64,000 nucleotides of DNA, taken from NCBI RefSeq assembly GCF_002440635.1, contig NZ_DJUW01000006.1, positions 1 to 64,000 on the forward strand, given 5' to 3'. Made by a program: the position numbers and the translations under genes. The DNA comes from Novosphingobium sp. UBA6272 (lineage in GTDB: Bacteria; Pseudomonadota; Alphaproteobacteria; Sphingomonadales; Sphingomonadaceae). Shown here in pieces: positions 6,967 to 14,916 of the stretch; positions within the stretch are counted from its first letter, which is position 1; each line of letters starts with the position of its first letter. The notes under the pieces are model-generated. The model had not been told where the DNA came from. It searched no databases and saw nothing but the letters and a program-made list of their open reading frames with translations.

Positions 6967-8004
6967 ATGAGAATACTGCTCCCCACGGCTGCGCTGCTCG
7001 CGCTGGCCGCTTCGCCCGTCTATCCGCAGGCCTCGGCCAATCTGGCGGCCGGCAAGACCCAGCCTTCGCCGCTCGCACCCAGCGAGATCGTCGCTCAGGC
7101 ACCCAAGGCGGACTGGACGGCGATTGCCGCGTCGGACCTGCTGGTGATGGACCTGGCCCCTGATGCCAAGGGCAAGCCTCGCCGGGTGGTGATCCAGCTG
7201 ATGCCGCCGCCGTTCTCGCAAGGCTGGATCGGCAATATCCGCAAGCTGACGGTGGCGAGGTTCTGGGACGGGACTGCGGTCAACCGGGTGCAGGACAATT
7301 ACGTCGTGCAATGGGGCGATCCCGATGCCGAGGACAAGGTCAAGGCGAAGAAGCTGCCCGAGGGTTTGGCGGTGATGCCAGAGAGTGAGTACGAAACGTC
7401 TTTAGAGGATCCATACAAAGCCAAGCCGAAACCGGTCTTTGCGGGCGAACGCGGCCGAGGCTTTGATGCCTATTCACGAACTAACTATCTGTATCGAGGT
7501 TGGCCTGTTGCAATGGATTACATCCAGTATGTTCCAATAAAGGATGCAACCACGGGTAGGCCCATTCCGGCGCCAACGACCCGGGCAGCCTGGCCTGTCC
7601 ACTGCTACGGCATGGTCGGCGTCGGCCGCGACCTGTCCCCCAACACCGGCAACGGCGCGGAGCTCTACGTGGTGATCGGCCACGCCCCGCGCCATCTTGA
7701 TCGCAATATTGCGCTGGTCGGGCGGGTGATCGAGGGGATCGAGCACTTGTCCTCGCTGCCGCGCGGGCATGGGGCGCTGGGGTTCTATGATCTGGCGCAA
7801 GGCGACGAGCGAACCGGGATCCGCTCGATCCGGCTGGGCACCGAGGTGAAGGACCTGCCGGCTTACGAATACCTCTCGACCGAAAGCCAAAGCTTCGCCC
7901 AATACGCCGATGCCCGCGCCAACCGCCGCGATGCGTTTTTCATCCGCCCGGCTGGCGGGGCGGACATCTGCAACATCCCGGTCCCGGTGCGGCGGGTGAA
8001 GTGA
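6967..8004 (+). CDS. Exported cyclophilin-type peptidylprolyl isomerase
   Basis: 345 residues with a Sec signal peptide (LLPTAALLALAASPVYPQA). The mature part resembles the cyclophilin-like proteins of sphingomonads: VVIQLMPPPFSQGWIGNIRKL, FWDGTAVNRVQDNYVVQWGDP, then AWPVHCYGMVGVGRDLSPNTG and ELYVVIGHAPRHLDRNIALVGRVIEG. It should assist folding of periplasmic proteins. Bases 7381-7560 (residues about 139-198) have much lower GC and different codon choice than the rest, which suggests a recombined patch. The frame is intact. Confidence 0.8.
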   Translation: MRILLPTAALLALAASPVYPQASANLAAGKTQPSPLAPSEIVAQAPKADWTAIAASDLLVMDLAPDAKGKPRRVVIQLMPPPFSQGWIGNIRKLTVARFWDGTAVNRVQDNYVVQWGDPDAEDKVKAKKLPEGLAVMPESEYETSLEDPYKAKPKPVFAGERGRGFDAYSRTNYLYRGWPVAMDYIQYVPIKDATTGRPIPAPTTRAAWPVHCYGMVGVGRDLSPNTGNGAELYVVIGHAPRHLDRNIALVGRVIEGIEHLSSLPRGHGALGFYDLAQGDERTGIRSIRLGTEVKDLPAYEYLSTESQSFAQYADARANRRDAFFIRPAGGADICNIPVPVRRVK

Positions 8005-8015
8005 AAGTTTTTTCT

Positions 8016-8161
8016 CTCGCAATGGCGCAAAGGCGCGAAGCTGCTGTTTCTGGCCGCAGGCCGGCCCGCATTCGCTTGTTTGGTCTCTGCGGCAGTATTC
8101 CAAACAAAACCCGGCTGCGCCGGAAGCAGTGCAGCTTCGCGCCTTTGCGCCTTTGCGAGCG
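8016..8161. repeat. Long inverted-repeat element
   Basis: Left arm 8016-8044 and right arm 8131-8159 are inverted copies of a 29-base sequence (CTCGCAA...GAAGCTGC) with one mismatch. Inside is a second pair, TTGTTTGG/CCAAACAA. This is a palindromic intergenic repeat (REP/MITE-like) between the cyclophilin gene and the DUF1905 gene. Confidence 0.75.
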
Positions 8162-8167
8162 CAATCC

Positions 8168-8482
8168 GTGACCGAACGTGTGACCCACACCGGCCCGCTC
8201 TGGCGCTGGACCAGTTCGACCGGCACGGGAAGCTGGCATTTCCTGACGATTGATGGCGAAGCGGGTGAGGCGCTTTCGGGGACAGCGCTGATGCGGCGGC
8301 TGGAGAAGAGCATCGGCGGATTCGGCTCGCTCAAGGTCGTGGCAACGATCGGCGACAGCACGTTCAAGACCTCGCTGTTTCCGAGCAAGAGCGCGGGCTG
8401 GATGCTGCCGGTCAAGGCCAGCGTGCGCAAGGCCGAGGGGATCGGTGAGGGAGACGTGGTGGAGGTGATGCTGGAGGTTTGA
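8168..8482 (+). CDS. DUF1905 domain protein
   Basis: 104 residues from the GTG at 8168. It matches DUF1905 along its length: GPLWRWTSSTGTGSWHFLTI, the basic segment FGSLKVVATIGDSTFKTSLFP, and WMLPVKASVRKAEGIGEGD with a C-terminal VEVMLEV. The family is small, beta-barrel-like and of unknown function. Upstream in-frame codons lie in the right arm of the palindromic repeat and are not used as the start here. Confidence 0.75.
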   Translation: MTERVTHTGPLWRWTSSTGTGSWHFLTIDGEAGEALSGTALMRRLEKSIGGFGSLKVVATIGDSTFKTSLFPSKSAGWMLPVKASVRKAEGIGEGDVVEVMLEV

Positions 8483-8493
8483 AGAAGAAGGGT

Positions 8494-8651
8494 GGTTCAC
8501 GCAGAGGCGCAGAGAAGAAAAAGGGGAGGCGCAGAGGCGTTGCGCTTGCGGCGAAGCCGCTCTCATTTTCCGACTTCGCGATTGCCAATACGAGTTGGAA
8601 AAAAGGCGGCTTTGCCGCAAACCTGACTTCTCTGCGGCCTCTGCGTGAACC
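8494..8651. repeat. GGTTCACGCAGAGGCGCAGAG inverted repeat, copy 1
   Basis: The left end GGTTCACGCAGAGGCGCAGAG (8494-8514) recurs in inverted form at the right end (8627-8651), with a short GCGGCAAAGCCGC-type hairpin in between. The same end sequence flanks the element at 21829-22002, so this is a dispersed palindromic repeat. No coding potential. Confidence 0.75.
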
Positions 8652-8654
8652 CCT

Positions 8655-9017
8655 TTAACCCTGGATCAGCTCGATCCGGTTGCCGAAGGGATCGTCGGCG
8701 TACCCGCGTCGGGTACCGTCCTGCGCACCGTCGGGGGTGAAGCCATGCCCTGCCGCTTGGAGCAGGGCCGCCATTGCTTCGAGATCATCGACCAGCAGTG
8801 CCGGATGCGCCTTCCGCGCTGGGCGGAAATCCGCCTCGACGCCGAGGTGCAGTTTCACGCGGTCGCTTTCGAACCAGCATCCGCCGCGCGCGGCGAGGTT
8901 CGCGGGCTTCGGCACTTCGGGCAGGCCGAGCAGTCCCGCATAGAACGCCCGAGCCAGCGCCTCTCCACCCGCAGGCATCGCCAGTTGCACATGGTCGATG
9001 CCCAGAATCGCGACCAT
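8655..9017 (-). CDS. VOC family protein (glyoxalase-like)
   Basis: 120 residues from the ATG at 9017. One vicinal-oxygen-chelate module: start strand ILGIDHVQLAMPAGGE, helix ARAFYAGLLGLPEV, RGGCWFESDRVKLHLGV, and the C-terminal DGTRRGYADDPFGNRIELIQ. Metal ligands are His (GIDHV), His (LHLG) and Glu (RIELIQ). Such proteins are lyases, dioxygenases or resistance proteins; the substrate is unknown. It follows rsh by four bases and is probably in its operon. Confidence 0.75.
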   Translation of the reverse strand: MVAILGIDHVQLAMPAGGEALARAFYAGLLGLPEVPKPANLAARGGCWFESDRVKLHLGVEADFRPARKAHPALLVDDLEAMAALLQAAGHGFTPDGAQDGTRRGYADDPFGNRIELIQG

Positions 9018-9021
9018 CGGT

Positions 9022-11112
9022 TCAGATCCGCTCCGCCTCGGCCACTGCATCGCTGGCACGCAGCGCGCTGACGATGCGGGTCAGGTGGGCAAGGTCGTTG
9101 ACTTCGATTTCCACCTCGTAGGTCGAGAACAGGTCGTCGCGGGCGATGTTTTCCAGCGCGGCAATGTTGGCGCGGTTGCCGGCGAAGATCCCGGCGGCTT
9201 CGGCCAGGGTGCCAGGGCGGTTGTAGAGGACGATCCGGATCCGCCCGACCGCGCCGGTGGTGGTGTCGCCCCACGACAGGTCGAGCCAGTCGGCATCGAC
9301 CCCGCTGGCCAGTGTCAGGCAGTCGATGGCGTGGACTTCCACCCCCTTGCCGGTCTGGCGCAGCCCGACGATCCGGTCCCCCGGCACCGGGTGGCAGCAT
9401 TCGGCAAGGTGAAAGGCCATGCCGGCGGTCAGCCCCTTGATCGAGATCGCGCGTTCCTGCTTGGGCCAGTGCTCGGGCTCGGACAGGTGCTTGGTGCTGC
9501 CCGGCACCAGTGCTTCCATCACCGCGCGGTCTTCCAGCTTGGCTGTGCCTATCGCGACCATCAGGTCTTCTTCGTCGATCAGGCCCAGCCGCTTGACCGC
9601 GTCCTTGACCGCCTTCTTGCCGATCTTGCTGGGTAGCCGTTCGGTGATCTGTTCGTAGAGCTTGCGCCCGATCATCGCCACTTCGGCGCGTTCCTTGGCG
9701 CGGACCGCGCGGCGAATCGCGGCACGGGCCTTGCCGGTCACGACGAAGCCCAGCCACGACAATTGCGGACTGGCGCTCTTGCTTTTGATGATCTCCACCA
9801 CGTCGCCGTTGGACAGCACGGTGCGGAGCGGCATGTGCCGGCCGTTGATCTTCGCCCCGACCGCGAAGTTACCGAGATCGGAGTGGACCGAATAGGCCAA
9901 GTCGACGGGGGTCGAGCCCTTGGGCAGCTGGTGCAACGCGCCCTTGGGGGTGAAGGCGAAGATCCGGTCCTGATAGATCGCCAGCTTGGTATGCTCGAGC
10001 AGTTCCTCGGCATCGTGGCTGGCATCGACGATCTCGATCAGGTCGCGCAGCCAGCCGACCTGCCCGTCGGGGCGTTCATGGCTTTTGTAGGCCCAGTGCG
10101 CGGCCAGTCCGAACTCGTTGGTGCGGTGCATCTCCTGCGATCGGATCTGCACCTCCATCCGCATCGAATTCTCGAAGATCAGGCTGGTGTGGAGCGAGCG
10201 GTAGGCGTTGGACTTGGGGGTTGAGATGTAGTCCTTGAAGCGCCCGGGGATCATCTGCCAGGTGCTGTGCAGCACGCCGAGCGCGCGGTAGCAGTCTTCC
10301 GGTGTCTCGGTCAGCACGCGGAAGGCCATGATGTCGGTAATCTGTTCGAAGCTGACATGGCGTTCGGCCATCTTCTTCCAGATCGAATAGGGATGCTTCT
10401 CGCGCCCCGAGACCTCGACCTTCAGCCCGGCTTCGGCCAGCGCCTGCTTGATCGACAGCGCGATCGAATCGACCTGCCCGCCTTCGCTCGAGCGGATCTG
10501 CGCCAGCCGCCCGGTGATCGTGGCATAGGCTTCGGGCTCCAGTTGCTCGAATGCCAGCAGCTGCATCTCGCGCATATATTCGTACATGCCCACCCGCTCG
10601 GCCAGCGGAGCGTAGATATCCATCGTCTCGCGGGCGATCCGGCGGCGCTTTTCCTCGCTGCGGATGAAGTGCAGCGTGCGCATGTTGTGGAGCCGGTCGG
10701 CCAGCTTGACCAGCAGGACGCGGATGTCCTCGCTCATCGCCAGGAAGAACTTGCGCAGGTTCTCGGCAGCGCGCTCGTTCTCGCCCATCGCCTCGATCTT
10801 GCTGAGCTTGGTCACCCCGTCGACCAGCCGCGCGACTTCGGGTCCGAACAGCTTCTCGATTTCTTCGGTGGTGGCCAGGGTATCCTCCACGGTGTCGTGG
10901 AGCAGGGCAGTGATGATCGTTTCCTGATCGAGCTTGAGCTCGGTCATCAAGCCCGCGACCTCAACCGGATGGCTGAAGTAGGGATCGCCGGAAGCGCGCT
11001 TTTGCGAGCCATGTTTTTGTATGGTGTAGACATAGGCACGGTTGAGCATGGCCTCGTCCGCATCGGGATCGTAACCGAGAACACGTTCGACAAGTTCGTA
11101 CTGGCGCAGCAT
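9022..11112 (-). CDS. rsh: Bifunctional (p)ppGpp synthetase/hydrolase
   Basis: 696 residues, the full length of the Rsh/SpoT family. The N-terminal HD hydrolase has His48, His72-Asp73 and Glu76-Asp77 (ALLHDTVEDT). The synthetase domain (about 230-345) contains RFKD at 291-294, the RXKD signature of bifunctional enzymes, and SNAYRSLHTSL. The TGS domain spans about 384-445 and a C-terminal ACT domain about 620-696. It makes and degrades the stringent-response alarmone from ATP and GTP/GDP. Alphaproteobacteria usually have a single such gene. Confidence 0.93.
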   Translation of the reverse strand: MLRQYELVERVLGYDPDADEAMLNRAYVYTIQKHGSQKRASGDPYFSHPVEVAGLMTELKLDQETIITALLHDTVEDTLATTEEIEKLFGPEVARLVDGVTKLSKIEAMGENERAAENLRKFFLAMSEDIRVLLVKLADRLHNMRTLHFIRSEEKRRRIARETMDIYAPLAERVGMYEYMREMQLLAFEQLEPEAYATITGRLAQIRSSEGGQVDSIALSIKQALAEAGLKVEVSGREKHPYSIWKKMAERHVSFEQITDIMAFRVLTETPEDCYRALGVLHSTWQMIPGRFKDYISTPKSNAYRSLHTSLIFENSMRMEVQIRSQEMHRTNEFGLAAHWAYKSHERPDGQVGWLRDLIEIVDASHDAEELLEHTKLAIYQDRIFAFTPKGALHQLPKGSTPVDLAYSVHSDLGNFAVGAKINGRHMPLRTVLSNGDVVEIIKSKSASPQLSWLGFVVTGKARAAIRRAVRAKERAEVAMIGRKLYEQITERLPSKIGKKAVKDAVKRLGLIDEEDLMVAIGTAKLEDRAVMEALVPGSTKHLSEPEHWPKQERAISIKGLTAGMAFHLAECCHPVPGDRIVGLRQTGKGVEVHAIDCLTLASGVDADWLDLSWGDTTTGAVGRIRIVLYNRPGTLAEAAGIFAGNRANIAALENIARDDLFSTYEVEIEVNDLAHLTRIVSALRASDAVAEAERI

Positions 11113-11153
11113 CTTTGCCTAGATGGGGGGCAAAGGGGGCGCAGGGCAAGCGC

Positions 11154-11179
11154 AAAAAGGGGGCCTTGCGGCCCCCTTT
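11154..11179 (-). terminator. Rho-independent terminator
   Basis: A perfect stem AAAGGGGGCC/GGCCCCCTTT with a four-base loop, followed by T residues on the minus strand. It lies downstream of the exported protein at 11206-11715 and just upstream of rsh, and probably separates the two transcripts. Confidence 0.8.
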
Positions 11180-11205
11180 CCGTGTTCCGGTCAGGTGATT
11201 GACGC

Positions 11206-11715
11206 CTAGCGGTTGACGATCCGAGCCTGAGCGAACTGTGCCAGCACCGCCTTGCGCCCTTCGGCCGAGGTGGTTTGCGGGATCATGGTTACGCCGACCG
11301 CGAGGTGCCGGGCATCGAGATTGCGGATCACCACGACGATGTCGACCACCGGGCCACCGGCGCTCATGGTCGAATGGAAGGCTTCGGCCGGGCCGCCCGC
11401 GAACTGGGTGGCTTCGCGCTTGGTAAAGGGCTTTGCGCCCGCCGCGCCGAGGATCAGCTCTGCGATTGCGGAATTCTCGGGAATGGCCTCGCCCTCACCG
11501 GCCTCGATCGTACGGAACAACAGCCCGCCCGACTTGTCTTCCGCGAAAAAGGTGAGGTTGCCGTAATCGTCGTACTTCTCGGTCCAGCCGGCCTGTTTGG
11601 CGACCTCGATCGCCGGCACGCCTTCGGCCGGAATGCGGAAGGACTGCGCATGGGCCGAAGCCGCGGTAAGAGCAATGGCAGCAAGCGGCAGGAGCAGGCG
11701 TGAGGCAAAAGACAT
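11206..11715 (-). CDS. Exported hypothetical protein
   Basis: 169 residues with a clear Sec signal peptide ending AASAHAQS (cleavage near residue 23). The mature part is an alpha/beta domain (GWTEKYDDYGNLTFFAEDKSG, PVVDIVVVIRNLDARHLAVGV). No lipobox and no membrane segment, so probably periplasmic. No family recognised. It ends at a strong terminator and appears monocistronic. Confidence 0.6.
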   Translation of the reverse strand: MSFASRLLLPLAAIALTAASAHAQSFRIPAEGVPAIEVAKQAGWTEKYDDYGNLTFFAEDKSGGLLFRTIEAGEGEAIPENSAIAELILGAAGAKPFTKREATQFAGGPAEAFHSTMSAGGPVVDIVVVIRNLDARHLAVGVTMIPQTTSAEGRKAVLAQFAQARIVNR

Positions 11716-11787
11716 GGAATTATCCCCTGTTGGTATGAGGCCTTCCTATCGCGCCTTGCAGATTGCGCAAAGCTTAATGGCGTCGTC

Positions 11788-12645
11788 CTAGCTCCAGGTC
11801 GCCTCGGGCGGCAGGCTCATCAGGATTGCGTCGACATTGCCGCCGGTCTTGAGCCCGAACAGCGTGCCGCGATCGTAGACCAGGTTGAATTCGGCATAAC
11901 GCCCGCGCCATTCGAGCTGGCGCAGCTTGTCCTCGGGCGAGAACTCCAGGCCCATCCGGCGGCGCACCAGCCGGGGGAAGACATCAAGAAAGGCCTCGCC
12001 GACATCGCGGGTGAAGGCGAAGTTTGCCTCGAAGGCGGCCTGATCGGCGCAGTCGAGGTGATCGTAGAAGATCCCGCCGACTCCACGGTGGACGCCGCGG
12101 TGCGGGATGAAGAAGTATTCGTCGGCCCAGGCCTTGAAGCGCGCGTAATAGTCCGGGCCGTGCTTGTCGCAGGCGGCCTGGAAGGCGGCGTGGAACTCGG
12201 CGGTGTCTTGCGGGTAGGGGATCGGCGGGTTGAGATCGCCGCCGCCGCCGAACCAGGCCTTGCTGGTGGTCAGGAACCGGGTGTTCATGTGCACCGCCGG
12301 CACGTGCGGATTGGCCATGTGCGCGACCAGGCTGATGCCCGTCGCGGTGAAGCCGGGGCTTTCTTCCCCCGCGCCATGGATGGTCTTGGCGAATTCGGGG
12401 GCGAAGGTGCCGTGGACGGTCGAGACATTGACCCCGACCTTTTCGAATACCCGGCCCTTCATTACCCCGCGGGTGCCGCCACCGGGATTGTCGTTGCCGG
12501 CTTCTTCGCGGTGCCAGGTCAGATATTCGAACCGGGCCGGGCTGCCGGCCTCGGCCTCGATCTGTTCGAAGGCGGCGCAGATCCGGTCGCGCAGGCTTTC
12601 GAACCAGGTGCGGGCACGGGCGGTCTCTTGAGTCCAGTCTTGCAT
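11788..12645 (-). CDS. hemF: Oxygen-dependent coproporphyrinogen III oxidase
   Basis: 285 residues, usual length for HemF. Family hallmarks include NPGGGTRGVMKGRVFEKVGV, the conserved FAKTIHGAGEESPGFTATGISLV and PAVHMNTRF, FGGGGDLNPPIPY, YFFIPHRGVHRGVGGIFYD and GRYAEFNLVYDRGTLFGLKTGG. The enzyme decarboxylates two propionates of coproporphyrinogen III to protoporphyrinogen IX in haem synthesis, using O2. The second ATG (12645) is taken as start. The gene is divergent from pdeM. Confidence 0.95.
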   Translation of the reverse strand: MQDWTQETARARTWFESLRDRICAAFEQIEAEAGSPARFEYLTWHREEAGNDNPGGGTRGVMKGRVFEKVGVNVSTVHGTFAPEFAKTIHGAGEESPGFTATGISLVAHMANPHVPAVHMNTRFLTTSKAWFGGGGDLNPPIPYPQDTAEFHAAFQAACDKHGPDYYARFKAWADEYFFIPHRGVHRGVGGIFYDHLDCADQAAFEANFAFTRDVGEAFLDVFPRLVRRRMGLEFSPEDKLRQLEWRGRYAEFNLVYDRGTLFGLKTGGNVDAILMSLPPEATWS

Positions 12646-12689
12646 CACGCGCCCTTGCCAAGCGAATCCGCATCCGGCAAGGGAAAGCC

Positions 12690-13361
12690 ATGGTTCCCTT
12701 TTCGTTCGCAGGTGAAGAACTGGCGCTGGCCGAAGGGCTGGCGCTGTACTGGCCGCGCGAACGGGCCTTGCTGGTCGCCGACCTCCACCTGGAAAAGGCC
12801 AGCTTCTATGCCCGCTTCGGGCAGATGCTGCCGCCCTATGACAGCCGCGAGACGCTGGGCCGGCTGGCCGATGCGCTGCGCCAGACCGATGCGCGGCGGG
12901 TGTTCTGCCTGGGCGACAATTTCCACGATGCTGCCGGGGCTGACCGGCTGGAATCGCACGCCGCAGGCATGCTCGATGCGCTGACCCGCGCGACCGACTG
13001 GGTCTGGGTTTCGGGCAACCACGATCAGGGCCGGGTTCCTTCGGGTACCGCGGTCGACGAGATCGAGGTGAGCGGGCTCATGCTGCGCCATGAAGCGGTG
13101 CCGGGCGATCTGCGGCCCGAACTGTCGGGCCATTTCCATCCCAAGCTCAAGGTCACGGCGCGCGGCCGCCGGGTGGTGCGGCCCTGCGCGGTGGCGAGCG
13201 AGCGCAAGCTGATCCTGCCCGCGTTCGGCGCGCTGACCGGCGGAATGGACGCGGCTGATCCGGCGATCATCGCCGCGCTGCAACCGGCGCGCGCGGTCGA
13301 TGCTCTGCTCGGCGTGCAGGGGCGGCTGGTGCAATATCCGTTGTGGCGGGCTGCTGCCTGA
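12690..13361 (+). CDS. pdeM: Ligase-associated DNA damage response endonuclease PdeM
   Basis: 223 residues of the calcineurin-like metallophosphoesterase fold. Metal ligands are visible: Asp31-x-His33 (ADLHLEK), Gly75-Asp76-Asn77 (LGDNFHD), Gly109-Asn-His-Asp (GNHD) and GHFHPK. The opening (LALYWPRERALLVADLHLEKAS) is typical of PdeM, which in many bacteria accompanies a Lhr-type helicase and DNA ligase B-like ligase. Those partners are not next to it here. Confidence 0.85.
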   Translation: MVPFSFAGEELALAEGLALYWPRERALLVADLHLEKASFYARFGQMLPPYDSRETLGRLADALRQTDARRVFCLGDNFHDAAGADRLESHAAGMLDALTRATDWVWVSGNHDQGRVPSGTAVDEIEVSGLMLRHEAVPGDLRPELSGHFHPKLKVTARGRRVVRPCAVASERKLILPAFGALTGGMDAADPAIIAALQPARAVDALLGVQGRLVQYPLWRAAA

Positions 13362-13442
13362 ATTGGCACGGAAAAGGTCCCGGCTTGGGACGGTGCCAAA
13401 TTCGCAGTTGCAGCACGCCCCATCCCGGCGCAGGCGCGGCCC

Positions 13443-13616
13443 ATGCTTGGGCGCATTGCAACCCCGATTCTCGTCGTCCTGATCGGCGCAACGCCTGCCC
13501 TGGCGCAGAGCACCAGCTGGGTCGTGCCAGAGCCATCGGGCCTGGCGCTGCTGGGCATCGGCCTGGCCGGGGTCGCGGCAGGCCGGATCCTGTCGCGCAA
13601 ACCCCCGCAGAACTGA
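13443..13616 (+). CDS. 57-residue PEP-CTERM protein
   Basis: Very short protein: an N-terminal signal peptide (LVVLIGATPALAQS) joined almost directly to a PEP-CTERM sorting tail. The tail is VPEPSGLALLGIGLAGVAAG, then a basic end (RILSRKPPQN). Such tails are recognised and cut by exosortase for export to the surface. Only about five residues lie between the two signals, so little mature protein would remain. It sits between pdeM and hisE on the same strand. No exosortase gene is in the window. Confidence 0.7.
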   Translation: MLGRIATPILVVLIGATPALAQSTSWVVPEPSGLALLGIGLAGVAAGRILSRKPPQN

Positions 13617-13664
13617 ACACGCCGCCCCTTGACCTTGCCCGCCCTGCGCCGCATGGCCGCAGGC

Positions 13665-13979
13665 ATGGATACGCTGTCCCGCCTCGCCGCCACGATCGCC
13701 GCGCGCCGCGGTGCCGACCCGGAAACCAGCTGGGTCGCCAAGCTTCATGCCCGCGGTGTTCCGGTGATCGCCCGCAAGCTGGGTGAGGAAGCGATCGAAA
13801 CGGTGATCGCGGCGCTGTCCGGCAGCCGCGAGGAACTGGTCGGCGAGGCAGCCGACACGCTGTTTCACCTGCTGGTCCTGCTCGACGCCAAGGGCGTAAG
13901 CCTGAACGAGGTCCTGGCCGAGCTTGAGCGCCGCGAAGGCACCAGCGGGATCGCCGAAAAAGCCGCACGAGGTCAGTAA
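13665..13979 (+). CDS. hisE: Phosphoribosyl-ATP pyrophosphatase
   Basis: 104 residues from the ATG at 13665 (an ATG at 13653 is possible). Signature helices of the MazG-like HisE family are visible: DTLSRLAATIAARRGADPETSWVAKL, ARKLGEEAIETVIAAL and ELVGEAADTLFHLLVLL. It hydrolyses phosphoribosyl-ATP to phosphoribosyl-AMP, step two of histidine synthesis. Its stop overlaps the next start (TAATG). The other his genes of the window are 12 kb away on the opposite strand. Confidence 0.9.
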   Translation: MDTLSRLAATIAARRGADPETSWVAKLHARGVPVIARKLGEEAIETVIAALSGSREELVGEAADTLFHLLVLLDAKGVSLNEVLAELERREGTSGIAEKAARGQ

Positions 13980-14356
13980 TGCCGATCGACGCCACCCAGC
14001 CCTATGATGACCAGAATATCTTCGCGAGGATCCTGCGCGGGGAAATTCCGAACAAGACCGTCTATGAAGACGAATGGGCGCTGGCCTTTCACGACATCAA
14101 CCCGCAGGCCCCGCTTCACGTGCTGGTGATCCCCAAGGGACCCTATGTAAGCTGGGACGATTTTTCGGCCCGGGCCCCGGCAGATGAGATCGCCGGCTTC
14201 ATCCGCGCCGTCGGCCATGTCGCGCGCGAGGCCGGACTGGTCGAACCGGGCTACCGCCTGCTCGCCAATATTGGCGGCCACGGCCACCAGGAAGTGCCGC
14301 ACCTGCACGTTCACCTGTTCGGCGGGCGGCCGCTCGGACCGATGCTGGCGCGCTGA
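13979..14356 (+). CDS. HIT family (histidine triad) nucleotide-binding protein
   Basis: 125 residues. HINT-type protein: NIFARILRGEIPNKTVYED, FHDINPQAPLHVLVIPK and the active-site triad HLHVH (His108, 110, 112) followed by LFGGRPLGPML. Family members hydrolyse nucleoside phosphoramidates or adenylates. The start overlaps the hisE stop (TAATG), so the two are translated together; hisE-HIT pairing is common in alphaproteobacteria. Confidence 0.9.
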   Translation: MPIDATQPYDDQNIFARILRGEIPNKTVYEDEWALAFHDINPQAPLHVLVIPKGPYVSWDDFSARAPADEIAGFIRAVGHVAREAGLVEPGYRLLANIGGHGHQEVPHLHVHLFGGRPLGPMLAR

Positions 14357-14457
14357 TCCGCAGCACCACCCGCGAGTGACGAACGGTGGGATGTTTGGGT
14401 CAGGCTGAACGCATTCCCTTGCCCTGCGACTCGTGCCGTTGCTAAGGCCTTGGCGGC

Positions 14458-14916
14458 ATGACGTCTTACCCGCCCTTTCCTGCCGGCCTGATCGAAGGCA
14501 CGGTCCACCGCTTCGCGGTGCGGGCCTATTTCGAGGATACCGACCTGTCGGGGGTGGTCTATCATGCCAACTACCTGCGCTGGTTCGAGCGCGCCCGGTC
14601 CGACTTTGTCCGGCTGCTGGGGATCGACCAGCGCACGGTCAATGAAGCCGGCGAGGGTGCCTTTGCCGTGGCCGACCTGACGATCCGCTATCTCGCCCCG
14701 GCCCGGCTGGACGACGGAGTGCGGATCGAGACGACCTGCACCGACCTGCGCGCCGCTTCGTGCCGGATGCATCAGAAGGCATTCCGCGAGGATGGCCTGC
14801 TCCTGACCGAGGCCTCATTCCGGGTTGGCTTCGTCGCCCCCGACGGCCGCCCGCGCCGCATGCCCGATGGCTGGCGCGCGGCCTTTGCCCCGATCGTTTC
14901 CGAAGGAAAACCATGA
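14458..14916 (+). CDS. ybgC: Tol-Pal system-associated acyl-CoA thioesterase
   Basis: 152 residues of the 4-hydroxybenzoyl-CoA thioesterase (hotdog) fold. Active-site motif RAYFEDTDLSGVVYHANYLRWFERAR carries the catalytic Asp, followed by ADLTIRYLAPARLDDGVRIET. It is the first gene of the ybgC-tolQRAB-pal operon and acts on short acyl-CoA at the cytoplasmic face. Its stop overlaps the tolQ start (ATGA). Confidence 0.9.
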   Translation: MTSYPPFPAGLIEGTVHRFAVRAYFEDTDLSGVVYHANYLRWFERARSDFVRLLGIDQRTVNEAGEGAFAVADLTIRYLAPARLDDGVRIETTCTDLRAASCRMHQKAFREDGLLLTEASFRVGFVAPDGRPRRMPDGWRAAFAPIVSEGKP

